Of a DNA stretch of 64,000 nucleotides, positions 1 to 12,700 are shown piece by piece (position 1 is the stretch's first letter; the number at the start of each line of letters is the position of its first letter). This DNA is from Lumbricus terrestris (Eukaryota > Annelida > Clitellata > Crassiclitellata > Lumbricidae), in the NCBI GenBank assembly GCA_949752735.1, contig OX457039.1, positions 31,256,813 through 31,320,812 of the forward strand, in the 5' to 3' direction. A program made the translations under genes and the position numbers. The notes beneath the pieces were generated by a model. The model ran no database searches, had not been told where the DNA came from, and saw only the letters and a program-made list of their open reading frames with translations.

Positions 1-3000
1 CCAGCGGACACGAGCACCAAACTGAAGACCCTGACCCCGTTCAGCCTCCGAACCCGACGAGACCCACGGGGACAGACAGATGACGCTCGAAGTTCCAGTT
101 CGGAGAGGTTGTCGACGTCAGCGGATGAACTCCACCACCTGTCTCTGTCGTCAGCCCTCATCATGGCGTCAGTGCTGGGCAGAAGGTCACCTCTGGGTCG
201 CATCAAGGAGGGCACCGTTGACACCTCGACGACGGAGACGACGGAGACGACGGTGACCGAGGTTCCGGAAGCACCGGTGATAACAACGACTCCAGCTGAA
301 CAGGAAACATCCGTTGAAGAACCTCAGAGCGAACCGGAAGTTAGTCGACCGACGACGACGACGCAGGATGGACAGCAGGAGAGCAGACGGAGCAGCGGTC
401 GAGGATCAGCGATGGTCGACGAAGGAAGACCAAGACCCCGCTCTACCGTCTTCTCCGACATGAGGGAGAGGGTGTTTGGAACTCAGCAGAATCAGCCGCC
501 GACGATACAGGACCAGTTCAATGCGATGAACAGACGTTCTCCGTGGGGGGAGATGAGAGGCTCGCATCCCACCGGAGCAGAACCACAGCAACCGGCTGCT
601 GACTCCGGTTCCTCTGAAGTACTCACTCAAACTCCAGTAGTGAAAGAAGCAACTGGTCAAGTGGTACAACAATCCGATGATGCATCTACTCAAAAGATTA
701 AGTCCTTCGATAAGAACGCAGATCTGGTGACAACGAATGTCCCCCAGGTGCAAGACTCCCAGTTCACGACAGCTTGGCAAGACGACGAGCCAGAAGTCAT
801 CTGGAAGAAACGAGAAAGCATTGACAAATTGGAAGAGATCACTCCATCACAGCAAGCCAAGGATCCTCAACAGCTTGCCGGTCAAAAGATGGAAGCGTCC
901 AAGGTAACGCCACAACCAGCGCCCAAGGTCACGCCACAACCAGAGCCCAAGGTCACGCCACAACCAGCGCCCAAGGTCACGCCACAACCATCTGTGCAAG
1001 AAGAAGCAAAGGACGCTATCTGGAAGAAACCGGATGACACTAAGAAGGCAGACGCTGTGACTACACAGCTCCCATCAGTCACTGCGCAACCGACTGAGCA
1101 GACAGACAGCAAGCAACAACAACCTGCTGGACAAGAACAATCGTTGCAGATTAAGGAAGTAGCGGAAGTCGTTAATAAAGTTCCAACTGGAGCAGTTCCA
1201 ACTGGAGCAGTTCCAACTGGAACAGTTCCAACTGCTGGACAGCAGGTCCAGAAGTCGCCTCTGCAAACGACAGTGGACCCTGCTGCACCGACTCCTCAGT
1301 CGGTCAATATCACTCACCAGACAGACATCGCCAGAGATGAGACTGAGGCATCAAAGAAGACACTCGAAGCACAAACGATCGACGAGGTTCAGCTTCCTGT
1401 TGAGACAAAAGAAGATGAGGCAGAGGCGGATGTCTTGGATGAAGATGCAGCCGTTGTTGATCTTCAGCATCTTCGTCAGTCGGGACCACTGACGACGCAG
1501 CAACGAGAGCTGTTGCTGCTGCAGAGAAAGAGGAAACTGATGGACAACATGGCGGTTAAGAGAGCGCAGGCGCTGAAGGATCTGCACAAGAAGATGGAGG
1601 ATTCGATCGATATGGCTGGGCGATTCAAAGCGCCAGAGATGGGAACGGTCTTTGCTGCTCGCAGCGACAAACCGTCGGTGGAGGAGGTGGCTTCGGCGGC
1701 GGTGGCGGCACGTCAGACGAAGACGACCAGCGGCGACAGGGGACCAGGAGGAGAAGGAAGAGGAGGAGCAGGAGAAGTAGGAGGAAGAGGAGGAGCAGGA
1801 GTAGGAGGAAGAGGAGGAGCAGGAGCAGTACGAGGACAAGGAGAGACTAGGGACTCCAGCGAAAGGTTGAACGCACTGCGGTCGTCGCAGGGTACTCTGA
1901 CACTCTACCAGCAAGGAGAACCGAAGGAACTGCTGAAGAAGGCCGACAGCATCGAGGCTCTGGTGAAGCAAACAGCAGCGCCAGCAACAGCAACCTCTGA
2001 TCCACCGACCAAGGACATCCCCTCAGCGGGATACACTCGTCTGGATGTAGCAGCACAAGGCACCGCCAACCAACAGATCAGACCACAGCAACCGGTCGGA
2101 CAGAGTTCAGTGAGTGAGACGAGAGGCTACACTCGGGCGCTGATCGCAAAGGAAGCCCAGTCCAGCGTCAAACCCGAAGGCATCTCACCTTCGCAGCTCT
2201 TCCTTCCTGCCACGACATCTTCAGCTGCTAACGCCAGAGTTCCGTCACCAGCTCCTCAGCTGTCTACTCCAGCTGCAAAGTCACCAGTCAACCAACAGAA
2301 AGTTGGAATGCATTCGCCAGGTCAGGCATTCGCTCCAGTTGCAATACCTTCAGTCAATCAACCAGTTGTTAAGACAGGAATTCAATCACCACCTCAGCTG
2401 TCGGCTCTAGCTAAAAAATCTTCAACCAGTCAATCAGTTATTAAAGCAGGAATTCAATCACCCTCCCAACTGTTTGCTCCAGCTACAAAATCTTCAACGA
2501 GTCAACCAGTCGTTCAAACAGGAATCCAGTCACCTACTCAGCTGTCTACACAAGCTACAATACCTCAAGTCAGCCAACCAGTTGTAAAAACAGGAATCCA
2601 GTCACCCTCCCAACTGTTTACGCAAGCTACAAAAGAAACTGCTAAAGTCGGAGTTCAGTCACCGTCTCAGACCATCAGTACGACAGTCGCCAGAGACACT
2701 CAGCCTATTGCACTGCGACCAGATCAACCTACAACCAGTGTACCGCCATCAGACACTAAACAACCAATACCACCATCAGAGACTAGGCGACCAGTACCAC
2801 CATCAGACACTAGGCGACCAGTCTCAGTGGATGGTGGTCGACCAAAGGTTCCGTTTCACCCAACCCCAACGTCAAGAGTCGACTGGGCGAAACAGAAATT
2901 CGCCAGCACAGATCTCTTGGAAGCTAATTTCGGTCTGGTCCCCTCCGAAGTTCCTCCATCCAGGTCTTCCACTCAACTGACCGAAATAAAACAACCCGGA

Positions 3001-4578
3001 AGAGTGGAGACTGCTACTGTGGGTCACGTTTTCGAGACACCGACAGCAAAGACAAAAGCCGCTGAAGTCACGCGAGAATCAAGCGATGGAAAAGGATTCG
3101 CACAGTTGGAACCAAACAAGCAGACTCAGCAACAATCGAATGCACAGATCACGACGACCTCTAAGTCACCTCTAGCAGTCACTTCTTCCGGTTTCGATGC
3201 AGTTCATCAACCACCTTTAGCTAAAGTGCCTGCACCTTCCACACGTCCGTCTGTTCCGCCTCCATCTGTTCCTGGATCAGATTGGCAGCCATCTGCCAAC
3301 ATAACTGGAACACCTGGAGTCACTCCACTCTCAACTCAAACGTTTCAGCAATCGCCTTCCGGAACAACTGTTGTCAGTCCACCTAAAGTGGCAGACATTT
3401 CACAGGTTACTTTGCAGTCAGTTGCTACTCCGCCCGTTGCCGCATCTACTTTGCAAATCACTCAACAGTCAACGGTCATACCGTCAACAACGAAACCAAG
3501 TTTACAGATTACTCAACAGTCATCTGTCAAACCATCTGAAGCACCGTCCAGTGTACAAGTAACACAACAAGCAGCTGTTAGACCACCGGCTACACAGTCT
3601 ACTTTGCAGATAACTCAGCAATCAACTGTATTGCCGTCCGTAACATCACCCCCTTTGCAAATAACTCAACAATCTACAGCAATACCTTCCGTAACATCAC
3701 CCCCTTTGCAGATAACTCAACAATCAACTGCGATACCTTCGGTGACATCACCCCCTTTGCAAATAACTCAACAATCAACTGCATTGCCGTCCGTATCTTC
3801 ACCCCCTTTGCAAATATCTCAGCAGTCAACTGTCAAGACACCCACACCAACCGCAGCACCTGCTGCAAGTGACTTCGGTCAGCGCTATCTTGTCGGAACG
3901 ACGACATCTGCTCATGGCGTACAGCAACAGCAACCAGCCATTGTGTCTGGGGCATCATCCGGAACAACAACCGGCGTCCAACTCATCCAGAGACCACCGA
4001 CTGGAATGCCAACATCATCATCATCGTCAAACGCAGGCATACAGATATCCACTTCTTCTAGAGAGGTTCCTGTCACGGTGACATCAAGAAACACAGAGAC
4101 ATCATCTGTGGGACAAGTGCCAGCTAAGCCCCCAACAGCGATCGAGACAACCAGACCAGAAGTCAAGCAACAACAACAACAACAACAACAACAACAGCAA
4201 CAACAACAACAACAACAGGTGTCCGATGAGACTCGAACCGTTCCGATGCTGGTGCGCATGCCAAGCGTGCAAGGCCAACCGGAACCGGTCAGCTGCAAAC
4301 AGATCGTGTACGCATGCGTCACAGAACCGGAAGTTCCCGAGATCAAGGTCGTCATGCAAGACGTGAAGTCCGTCGTCATCGTTCAACCGGAAATTCCCGA
4401 GAGTCAACTCGTAGCCGTGGTTCCTGCAGCAGCGAGTGTTGGCAGGCAGTCGACCGAAGGAAGACGCACCGCCACGGTTGAAGCAACTCAAAGCAGAGGA
4501 GCAGAACAAACCCAGACCATGACTACCACAATGCCGACCAGATACGACATATCAAACCAGACCTCGTTCTACAGACAG
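1..4578 (+). CDS. SVIL: Supervillin-like protein, large N-terminal exon (5' end outside window)
   Basis: The frame is open from base 1 to a CAG|GTTAGT donor at 4578/4579 (phase 0), so the exon enters from the left and no start codon is seen. It encodes about 1,526 residues, mostly disordered S/T/P/Q-rich. Visible segments: four KVTPQP repeats (~900-990), VPTGA repeats (~1183-1230), a charged helix-forming stretch with QRELLLLQRKRKL (~1498-1610), a Gly/Arg-rich run (~1738-1845), repeated GIQSPSQL units (~2380-2660), repeated LQITQQS units (~3440-3830) and 17 glutamines (4168-4218). The supervillin assignment comes from the downstream exons (21179-24938), joined by matching intron phases. Supervillin is a peripheral membrane protein that binds F-actin and myosin II; its N-terminal half is poorly conserved. 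By itself this exon could not be assigned. Confidence 0.75.
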
Positions 4579-5098
4579 GTTAGTGATTGTCAGAGAAACT
4601 TCTGTAGAGAAATCACTGGCTTACTCGAAGTTGCCACTTTCTTTGAGAGGCAAATTGACTGGATAAAGAAGTGTGTATTTAAAATCGAAAATTCCAGCTC
4701 AATTGGGAAAATAACTGAGTTTATTCAGCATTTTCTCAATTGTGAGCGACATAACTTTTCCATCAATTTCAGTTAGCTAAACAAGTCAATTGCATGTACC
4801 ACACACTTGATTCTACAAACATATCACAGTAGAGTACAGTGTAGCATAAGATAATAATCATAGGATAGCAAAACAATAGATAACACAACATATGATAGTA
4901 TTATCATAACTGCCATTGTTGGGCTGGTTTAGTAAGCACATCTTATTAGCCTTGCTTAAAGCAGTGCCATATAAATATACAACTGCAACGACAAGACATG
5001 ATAATAGCAATAGCACACATCGTCTGCCTGTACAAAATGCTATTAATCAACAGCATCGCGTCATTAAACAACAAAGACTATTTTTTCATTGTGATTAG
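4579..5098 (+). other. Intron, supervillin-like gene
   Basis: Donor GTTAGT at 4579 and acceptor ...GTGATTAG at 5098, phase 0 to phase 0. The sequence is A/T-rich with stops in all frames, and I see no other feature in it. Confidence 0.7.
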
Positions 5099-6103
5099 GA
5101 CAAAGATCAAACACTGTCGCCGCAGAAAGTTTCGAACCTTCCGCAGATTTCAACAACGCCTCAAAGTTTCGAACAGCCGAGGATTGCTGCCGCCGAGAGA
5201 ACCCCTACATCCGGTGATTCCAGCCAGCATCCTCTGAGCATCAGCACCTCTTCAATCACCATCAGCTCGAAGGCCTCAACGCCAGCAGCAGCACAAGATG
5301 CAAGAAGCAGAACCAACTACAACGATCAACCATCGAGAAGAGAAGACGAACGACTGGCTGGAAGAACCGTCGGTCAAACCACCACTCCATCCGACAGAGG
5401 TCATCAAGTACAGATGACGTCATCATCTCAGACAACAACTGCAACGGTGACGTCACATCCGGTGCAGGTTGAAAGGTCAGATCGTTATCAGCAAAGACTG
5501 GACGTCGTCTCCAGAGCGAGGAAGGATGCTGAGGATCGAAGTCCTTCGAGGGGCACGGACACGATCCGAGCTCCTGCACATGGTTCTGTGGCGGATCAAC
5601 GTCCATTCAAAGACATTTCGTCCTTCCAGCCCAAAACCGAAACCGCTCCCATCTCCCCTCCACATCCCACCTCGAACCAGAACCTCAATCTAGAACGCGG
5701 AAGAACCAGAGACCGAATAGAAGATGTCAGGGACTTGAAACGAGAAGATGTCGGTCGGTCCGTGATTCCAACGAATCTAGAAGATTCCAGAAGAATTCAG
5801 TCAACGAGCATCATTCTTAAAGACGCAGAAAAGGACTCGGGACAACCAAGGGGAACGACAACCATATCTGGACAGCGGACAGCGGACACCACAAGAAAGG
5901 AGGGTGGCCTGACAGTGACCAGCACAGACCAGCATCAGGCACCCTCGTCTCCTAGGCTGAGTGACGCACATAGCCCCAAGGATGCCGAAAAAGACGCCTC
6001 GAAGACCTTGACGGTGGCACAGGGTCACCTTGGCACCAATCTCAGCCACGTCGTTTCAATGCTGGCCAAGAAAGAAACGGAAGCCAAGAAACCAACGAAG
6101 AAG
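5099..6103 (+). CDS. SVIL: Supervillin-like protein, exon 2
   Basis: Enters in phase 0 after the AG at 5097-5098 and leaves in phase 0 at AAG|GTATTC (6103/6104), giving 335 residues. The product is hydrophilic, rich in S, T, R, D and K, with many RSR, RRED and KDAEKD patches, and looks disordered. It ends in a lysine-rich stretch (EAKKPTKK). No catalytic domain is visible. The reading frame opens well upstream of its first ATG (5414), so the exon boundary rather than that ATG defines the start. Confidence 0.72.
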
Positions 6104-6653
6104 GTATTCAGTCTATATATATAGGGTAGTTGTCTACAACAACGATAAGACCTTTCTAGGTTTTGTATCTCATAGCACAATGTTAGTAAGAGAATCATCA
6201 TATTTTGTCCAACTTATATCCATCTTCCATCATCATCATCAGCAGCATCAACAACCGTGGGTTCAAATCAATGCCTGAAGGTGTCCGATGCCTTCCTCAC
6301 AATGTCTCGCCACTCAAATCTGTTCTGGGCCGCATGCCCCAGCTTCTTTAGGTCTGCTTCACACCAATCCACAATGTCATCCGTACACTCTCGATGCGAC
6401 CTTCCTCTATTGTTGGCGCCATCCATTACTCCAAACATCAGAGTCTCTTGATCTTTCTGCCATCTTTCATTCTGCAGATATGTCCGAAATGTCTCATACA
6501 GTAATCGTTGGACAAACTCCTGCAATAGGTTTTCACTCATATCCACCTTTTTCTATAACTCTTCGTTGCTATACAGTTCTGATTCATTTCTATAGCTGAT
6601 GTTTTGCTAAAGAAGATAGACCTAATGCGTTAAACGTTCGATGCGATTTGAAG
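6104..6653 (+). other. Intron, contains a LINE fragment
   Basis: Phase 0 intron from GTATTC to ...TTTGAAG. The acceptor has a weak pyrimidine tract, so the 3' boundary is less certain. A minus-strand LINE tail fills about 6200-6590. Confidence 0.6.
6200..6590 (-). mobile_element. Non-LTR retrotransposon (LINE) 3' fragment, antisense in intron
   Basis: The minus-strand translation 6546-6268 contains GRSHRECTDDIVDWC followed by an RFEWRDIVRKA motif. This is the ending typical of many invertebrate LINE polymerases (arginine-rich stretch, ..DDI.DW.., then ..DR..WR..V). Only the last ~90 codons and 3' tail remain, as expected for a 5'-truncated LINE insertion. A related but separate fragment lies at 42.9-43.7 kb. 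Confidence 0.7.
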
Positions 6654-6961
6654 GGTTTAGACTTGATGGGAAAGAGCCTAGACAGCAGTGGCACCATTCG
6701 AAAGCAGCTCATCCAGCTGGAAAGCGCACTTCATCCGACCGCCCTTGGAGTGGAAGCCCAGACGCTTCCACCGAAGCGGTCCCCACGTCTGATCCGGAAG
6801 CCAAAGCCACTGCTCAGCAAATCACAGACGATCGATGTGTCTGGACTGAAGGCTGACCGCGAACTGGCCATCTTCCTAAAGACGAGGAAGGAACTATCAT
6901 CGGATGAGGAAGGGGATCAGGACTCCAGGTCTCCACGAAGACTTTCACCATTCGACCAAAG
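6654..6961 (+). CDS. SVIL: Supervillin-like protein, exon 3
   Basis: Begins in phase 0 after the AG at 6652-6653 and ends in phase 2 at AAG|GTATTT (6961/6962). It encodes about 103 residues including RKQLIQLESAL, a basic stretch PKRSPRLIRKPKP, and SSDEEGDQDSRSPRR. The Lys/Arg-rich and acidic-serine clusters resemble nuclear-localisation and phosphorylation-rich segments, but this is only composition. Its phase 2 end fits exon 7806-7937 directly. Confidence 0.68.
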
Positions 6962-7805
6962 GTATTTGCAGTCAGTAACTGAACGTAGAAGTGCAATCGT
7001 AATCGTAATCGTATTAGCAATCGTAATAGTAATCTTAATTGTAATCGTAATTGTAATTGTAATCACATCGTAATCTAGAGATTTCTACAGCGCCAAAAAG
7101 TCAAGTCGCGGGCAGTCTTGCAGCTTCTTCACAGAAGCTTAGTTAAAGCAAATCGATGGCATGTACATGTAGGGTCAAGATATCCAATTAATGGATCAGG
7201 CAGACGGACAGTTCAGCAATTATCACTGGTCTTAACTCCTTCAGGTGGACCCGTCAACGAATGAACAACCACCCATAGTAGTGTAATTGCTCATCCAGAG
7301 ATGGCGAATCTTTGCAAGTCTATAACTGATAATGCTCTATCCGCGATTCGGATAAATATAAAATGTGTAAAACAAGGTCACATAATAGTCGGTTATTGTA
7401 ACCAAAGATATATTAATGTGACGGATCCAAAATCCGAGGTACCGGATTTTGGATCCGGCTTGATCTGGAAGAATCTAATCACTGGACCACCGCCCCTCCC
7501 CCATTACCCTTCCGCCCACTCTGAAACTGCGCCGACTCACTTCATTGGAACTAAATGATCTATTCGAGACTGAAACTGATGAAACTACGTTCGTCGATGT
7601 CAATTCATCCGTGTCCAACGCGGGAATCGTCTCAGTCTCTTTACCTAACGCAGACCTGCAGGACCCTTCGATAAGACAATCGGTACGTGTTAGTCTTGAT
7701 TACCTGGAACTGCTGTTGCCATTGTTGTCAATGTTGCAATTGTTGCAATTGTTGTCATTGTTGTCATTATTGTAATTGCTGTAATTGCTGTTATTGTTGC
7801 CACAG
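6962..7805 (+). other. Intron with GTAATC and TTGTTGCAA repeats; possible cassette exon
   Basis: Contains an imperfect GTAATC hexamer array (6996-7072) and a trinucleotide-like TTGTTGTCA/TTGTAATTG tract (7716-7800) that forms part of the acceptor region. A protein-like open stretch at 7569-7682 ends at a good GTACGT donor, but its phases do not fit the neighbouring exons. Confidence 0.55.
7569..7682 (+). CDS. Possible cassette exon of the supervillin-like gene
   Basis: An AG at 7567-7568 and a strong donor TCG|GTACGT at 7682/7683 flank an open frame reading TETDETTFVDVNSS..., with amino-acid use like the other exons. It would be phase 0 at both ends. The exons on either side meet each other in phase 2, so this exon cannot simply be inserted unless alternative sites are used, for example the AG at 7814-7815 in the next exon. 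It is either a facultative exon, part of an alternative transcript, or a chance open frame. Confidence 0.3.
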
Positions 7806-7937
7806 ACCGGAAGAGGATCGCGGTGGTGATTCCGTCGATCTGAAGTCGGTTTGTGTTTCTGATCGAATCAAACTGATGGAAACGAAAGTTGGAAAGACGT
7901 TCTTCTCAGCGCTGAGAGCAAAAGCCACCGCATTTAG
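7806..7937 (+). CDS. SVIL: Supervillin-like protein, exon 4
   Basis: Acceptor GCCACAG at 7799-7805 and donor TTTAG|GTAAGT at 7937/7938, phase 2 at both ends. The 44 codons include SDRIKLMETKVGKTFF and end ..ALRAKATAFR. This basic helical segment recalls the repeated short motifs of the form [ST]-x-x-E/D-[KR]-[LI]-x-[LM] found along supervillin N-termini. The next coding exon is 10.5 kb away because a retrotransposon lies in the intron. Confidence 0.75.
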
Positions 7938-8658
7938 GTAAGTTCACATCCCTTATCTTCTTCTTCTTCCTTTTCTTCTTTTTCTTTTTTTTCCTTGTTA
8001 GTGTAGCGACGTATAACTACGCTACGGGTCGCTAATATTATTTTATTTAATTTTTGATCGATTATGGGGTTTCAGGGATCTGATATATTTGTTTTATTTC
8101 TGTATTTTTGAGCTGCCTTGTGTGACCTATATTTTAATGTTGATTTGCGCTTGACACGGGTCACAGCGACCGCTGACGTAGGCAGCAGTCGTTGCTGTTT
8201 CATTAATTGGTATATGTTCACACGCTCTCAGCGATCGTCGGTCGCTGTCTTCAAAGGCCGTGCCGCTTGCAGTCGATGAGGGTAATTAAACTTTCGCACG
8301 CTCTCTGAGGTGGTCTGATGATCAGAGTGAGCGAGGAATACAGCCAGCCAGACAAGCACAGGCAGGGACACGGATTGAGAAGGAAACACCGTTGGCGTGT
8401 GGGTCTGTGTACGTGTGTTTTCTCAAGGTTGAACTGGTGCATTTGATGCCTACGTGATCAGCGGCAGATGGCGCCTTTCAGAAGGAGAGATAGAAGGAGA
8501 AAGATAGTGAGCTACAGACAGACGCGGAGATACACAGGAGAGGACGCACGTGGCAGCTGATTCTTGCCGCCTTGAGACAGCTGCACAGCTGCTGGTTCGG
8601 CGCGCTCGGCTCTTCAGCTGCGCATGCGTAGTAGAGGGACGCTCTCCTTGTCAGGCAG

Positions 8659-8667
8659 TAATAAAAG
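8659..8667 (+). promoter_or_regulatory. TATA-like box in the 5' LTR
   Basis: TAATAAAAG lies about 230 bp upstream of the AATAAA at 8893. Its position fits the U3 promoter of an LTR. The same sequence recurs at 16173-16181 in the 3' LTR. No transcription data are available. Confidence 0.35.
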
Positions 8668-8892
8668 AGCAGCGCAACGCTGAGAGGCTCAGTTGCGCAT
8701 AGGATCTCAGGGCGGTCGGATGTATAGTGAGTTGCGCACAGGATCTCAGGGCGGTCGGATGTATTGCGGCGGTTGGTAGTTTTAGGCTCGATCAAGTTGG
8801 TGAAGCATGGCCAGGATAAGCGCCTGCTTGCACTAGTTGCGCATACACGGATTCTGTCGGCGATTCATTCTCTCTCGACATGGAGTCGATTA

Positions 8893-8898
8893 AATAAA
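8893..8898 (+). promoter_or_regulatory. Poly(A) signal AATAAA in the 5' LTR
   Basis: AATAAA within GATTAAATAAAAGAG, followed by a GT-rich GTTTGTTTGTTG stretch that can serve as the downstream element. The copy in the 3' LTR is at 16407-16412. Confidence 0.5.
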
Positions 8899-9717
8899 AG
8901 AGTTTGTTTGTTGCGAGAAATACATCAGCGTCGCTGCAAGTTTTGTCTTCGCTCTCGCTTCGGATATATTCCTGGATTACTAATTCAAGGCCTCTCTTCG
9001 CCCTGTCACACGGAGTGATTTATCGTGGGCTTCGAATCGTCAGCGCTCTGCTCTCGTTCTTCGAAATTGTGTTACGAAGCGGTTGTTCGTATGGTTGCCT
9101 AAGGGCGTCTTTCTCAAACGGCTTGGATAAATAGCCGAAATTGTTGTTCATTGCGAGAAATCAGCATCGGATTTAGCTGATCTTTTCGGGCGTTTCAAAC
9201 TCGACGCCTTTCTGTGTGTTTCGTCGCATCTCTTGGATATCGTCTTCGTCGCTGTTCTTCGCACACGATCGGCTTTGTCCCTTGTCTTCGGACATAAGGT
9301 ACGCTTTATTGGGGAATTAATACGATCGGTTATTAAGACATTTTGGGCTGAACTGAAATTGGCTGTGGGACTTGAGAGTCAATCGGGATTTAATTTAGGC
9401 ATACTCCGGTTGATAGGTGTTTGCATTGAATTGTTGCATTTGATTTTCATTGAATGTCTTTACAAAGGATAGGAACTGATAATTGAACTTACTGACTTTT
9501 ATGTTTGATTGCTTTGAACATAATTGATGTCAATTGAAGATTCAATTGATTGGGAATAATAAGAAATATTAATTAAACTTCTGACTTTGATTATTGATGG
9601 CTTTGAATGTGACGGATGTGGATTGAATGCTTGATTTGTTAATAAGAATAACTACTTCGTTCACTGCTAGCGATATTGACCGTGAGCTATAAAGATAGGA
9701 GTCATTTCTATAGCGCT

Positions 9718-12700
9718 ATGGAGGAGTCTAGGCCAGTCACTCCCGCTCAGCCTTCTAGGCCCCCTTCTTCTATGGAGATATTGCTCGAGGCAATACAAAC
9801 TAATGCTAGGTCCACTCATGAAGCAATACAAACTAATGCTAGGTCTACTCATGAGGCAATACAAACTAATGCCAGAGACACGCAAGAGGCGATTGCCACG
9901 GTAGAATTCAATGTCCTGGCAGTGCAATCGAATGTTAGCGATGCTATTTCCTCAGTGCAATCAAATGTAAGAGAGGAAATCTCTTCTGTAAAATCTTATG
10001 TCAGAGATACGCAGGATGCAATCACCTCAGAGCAATTAAATGTCAGGGAAGCGCTGACGGAAGTTGTATCACGATTGGAAAGGCTAGAGGCATCGCCGGT
10101 ACCCAAGCCTGCTGTGGATTTGAACCCTGGTTACCTCACCGCTATTACCACTGCGGACGCGCCATACCACTCGACCATCGGCCTGGAAGAAACTTTGGGT
10201 GCTAGGCCTAAAGATTTCACGCAACCTGGTATATTGCGAAGAAGTGATAGATTGGCTAGTAGGCCGCCAATTTCATATAGGGAGTACGGTAGTCGAAAAG
10301 ACTGGCCGCCTTTCCTGGGTTGGGATCCGAACCCAGAAGTCACCTCCTCCTGTCCTCCCTCTATCTCTAGAGCTCGTCCACAGCAGCACGCGGTCCCATC
10401 GAGCGAGGATCCGGAAGTGGCGACTCCGGGGAGGCCGATAGGGGCGGGCGTTACAATTGGTCCCAGCCAGTGGGGTCAAATTAGTTCTAGAGATTTTGGT
10501 GATGATAGGTTAGAAGAGGAAACTGACTATGCTAGAACAGGCGAAATGGCAATTTCTTTTGAAAGAAGGAAGGAAAGGGAATTTGCTGATATTGTGGAAA
10601 TAATGTCTGATGATGGTAGTGTAGACATTGAAATCAGCAAAATAATGGAATCTAGACCTAAAACTGTTAAAATAATTGATAACAGAATGCATGCAGCACA
10701 GCAACCGGAGTTTAGAAATTTTGAAGTGAATAAACCGATCGCTAATAAATTGTCACGGGAGGGGGGTGATAAGGTCAACCCAGTCCCTTTGGCCTCTTCG
10801 TCCCTTCCTCTCGTCGAGTATCCTCGACCGGATCCACAATGGAGAATTCAAGCGTCGCTCGCAAAGGTCGATCAACAAAGAGTGGAAATGGCACCGAGTC
10901 GGGTCGACTTTACACAACCAGCGTCGGTAATGCCGACCTATCAGTCAATGCCTGACTGCGTCCTCGACGGTCGTGCAACGTCGACCATGGTTGGTCGAGA
11001 CTACGCTCGACCCGACCTTCCTCCTGGACCAGCGGCGATGGCAACGGTCGACTGGATGCAACCATACGCTCGTCCCGACCATTCAAACATGCCGTGGAGG
11101 TATGCTCCGACCTACACTCCGAGCGCTTTCTACGGTAGCAGCGACAACCGGGTTTGGGTTGACCCGCCTCGCTGTCTCGACCCGCTTCGACCAAGCGACG
11201 CCGTCTTTCCTCGGTGGCCAACGGTCGTGGAATCGGCGAGGATGAGTTCATGCCTCGGCGCGCAAAGCTTCGGATTTAGCCGTGACGCCGAATTACCGCG
11301 ATGTCAGACGGTAACGAAGTCGACACCTGTGGAGAAGAATGAAACGACGGGCGATGATAAAGCGACGTCTGCGGTTGGTGAAACGAGAGCACGGACGTCT
11401 ACCAACGCTTCAGTCGGCCCTATTAAAGTTGTCCCGACGACCACCGTCGCAACGCAAACGACCGGCGACTGGGGGTTACCGTCGATCGGTTCAAAGGGAA
11501 CAATCAAGGAAGCAGAACCGACCGCGTCGACGACAGCTAAAGAGGGCGAGGCCAAACAGTCGTCGCCTTCGTCTACCAAGCCAACACAATTCCTGAAACT
11601 CGGGTCTTTTAGCGGAAAGACGGACGTTGAAACATTCTTACGAAAATTCTCCGTGTGCGCCAGGAATAACAGATGGACGGACGAGGAGAGATTGAACCAA
11701 TTAGTAGTCTCATTGGTTGAACCGGCGACTCATTTGCTGAGCGAGTCGAACGCAGATGGCCTGGACACTTGGACGGCTTTGGTACAGCGACTTCGAGAAC
11801 GATATGGTAACGCTGAACAGCAAGCTTTATTTCAGACACAGCTGAGTACTCGAAAGCAGAAAGCCGATGAAGATATGGGAGTGCTGGTCGATGATGTGCG
11901 CCGTCTGACCACGCGGGCGTATCCCGGCTCTTCAACGGTCCACAGCGAGGCAATTGCTGTTCGTGCATTCCTGGATGCCCTGAGAGATAGAACTCTTGCT
12001 CTGAAAATCCGAGAGCGAGAACCGAAATCCCTCGACGAAGCCTACAAGGTAGCGATGCGATTGGACGGCTATCAGAAAGCAGAAGACGGTGGCCATGAGC
12101 AGCACGAACGACGGTATGGACGTGTTAACGCTGTCAGAGAAGAAGAAGAATCGGTGGTGGAGGCCCTGCTACACCGCATAGAACAGTTGGAGAAACAAGC
12201 GAAACAATCGGTGCCGACGCCTCAGTACAGAGACAATAATCGCGGGTCATGGAGAGGCCAGAACGGGTCAACAAGAAACGAATGGTCGAACGCCAATGGA
12301 GGCAATGGACGGGGAACTCCACGGTGTTTCCTATGTCATCGGCTTGGTCATTTGAGCTCGGCCTGTAGAAGTCGACCACCGAGAGAAGTGGAAACGGAGG
12401 CAAGACCATCGCCGCGGAGATGCTTCGAATGTTCAGCAACGGACCATATAGCGCGCTTTTGTCCTCTTCGACAACAGCAGCAGGCTCCACCTAGCGACAA
12501 CATTGGACAACCGGTGGGCGATAACCACGACAACCCCAGCGTTGGTCGTGTGTTCGCTGTTCGGTCCGCTCCAGCGCCGAGCAGGGACCAGCGGAACGGG
12601 CAGAACCAGGAGCGTCGGTCGCGGAGGTCGCCATCATCGTCGAGGAGGCGAGACAGTGGTCGGAACTCACCAAGAGAGGAACGACGCTGTTTCTACTGTG

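Larger units (their letters stand above)
8002..10455 (+). repeat. 5' LTR of element 1
   Basis: 2,454 bp, starting TGTAGCGACG and ending GGGCGTTACA. The first 30 bases can fold (GTAGCG...CGCTAC). A TATA-like TAATAAAAG lies at 8659-8667, followed by two copies of a ~30-bp unit containing GGATCTCAGGGCGGTCGG (~8690-8764). AATAAA is at 8893-8898, so R is probably ~8690-8915 and U5 ~1.5 kb. U5 includes the gag start codon at 9718. Assignment of U3, R and U5 is inferred from these signals only. Confidence 0.88.

Noticed and set aside
1351..1971. 206-codon minus-strand ORF with Ser/Cys-rich sequence
   Set aside because: Shadow of the GGAGGA-rich supervillin exon on the opposite strand.
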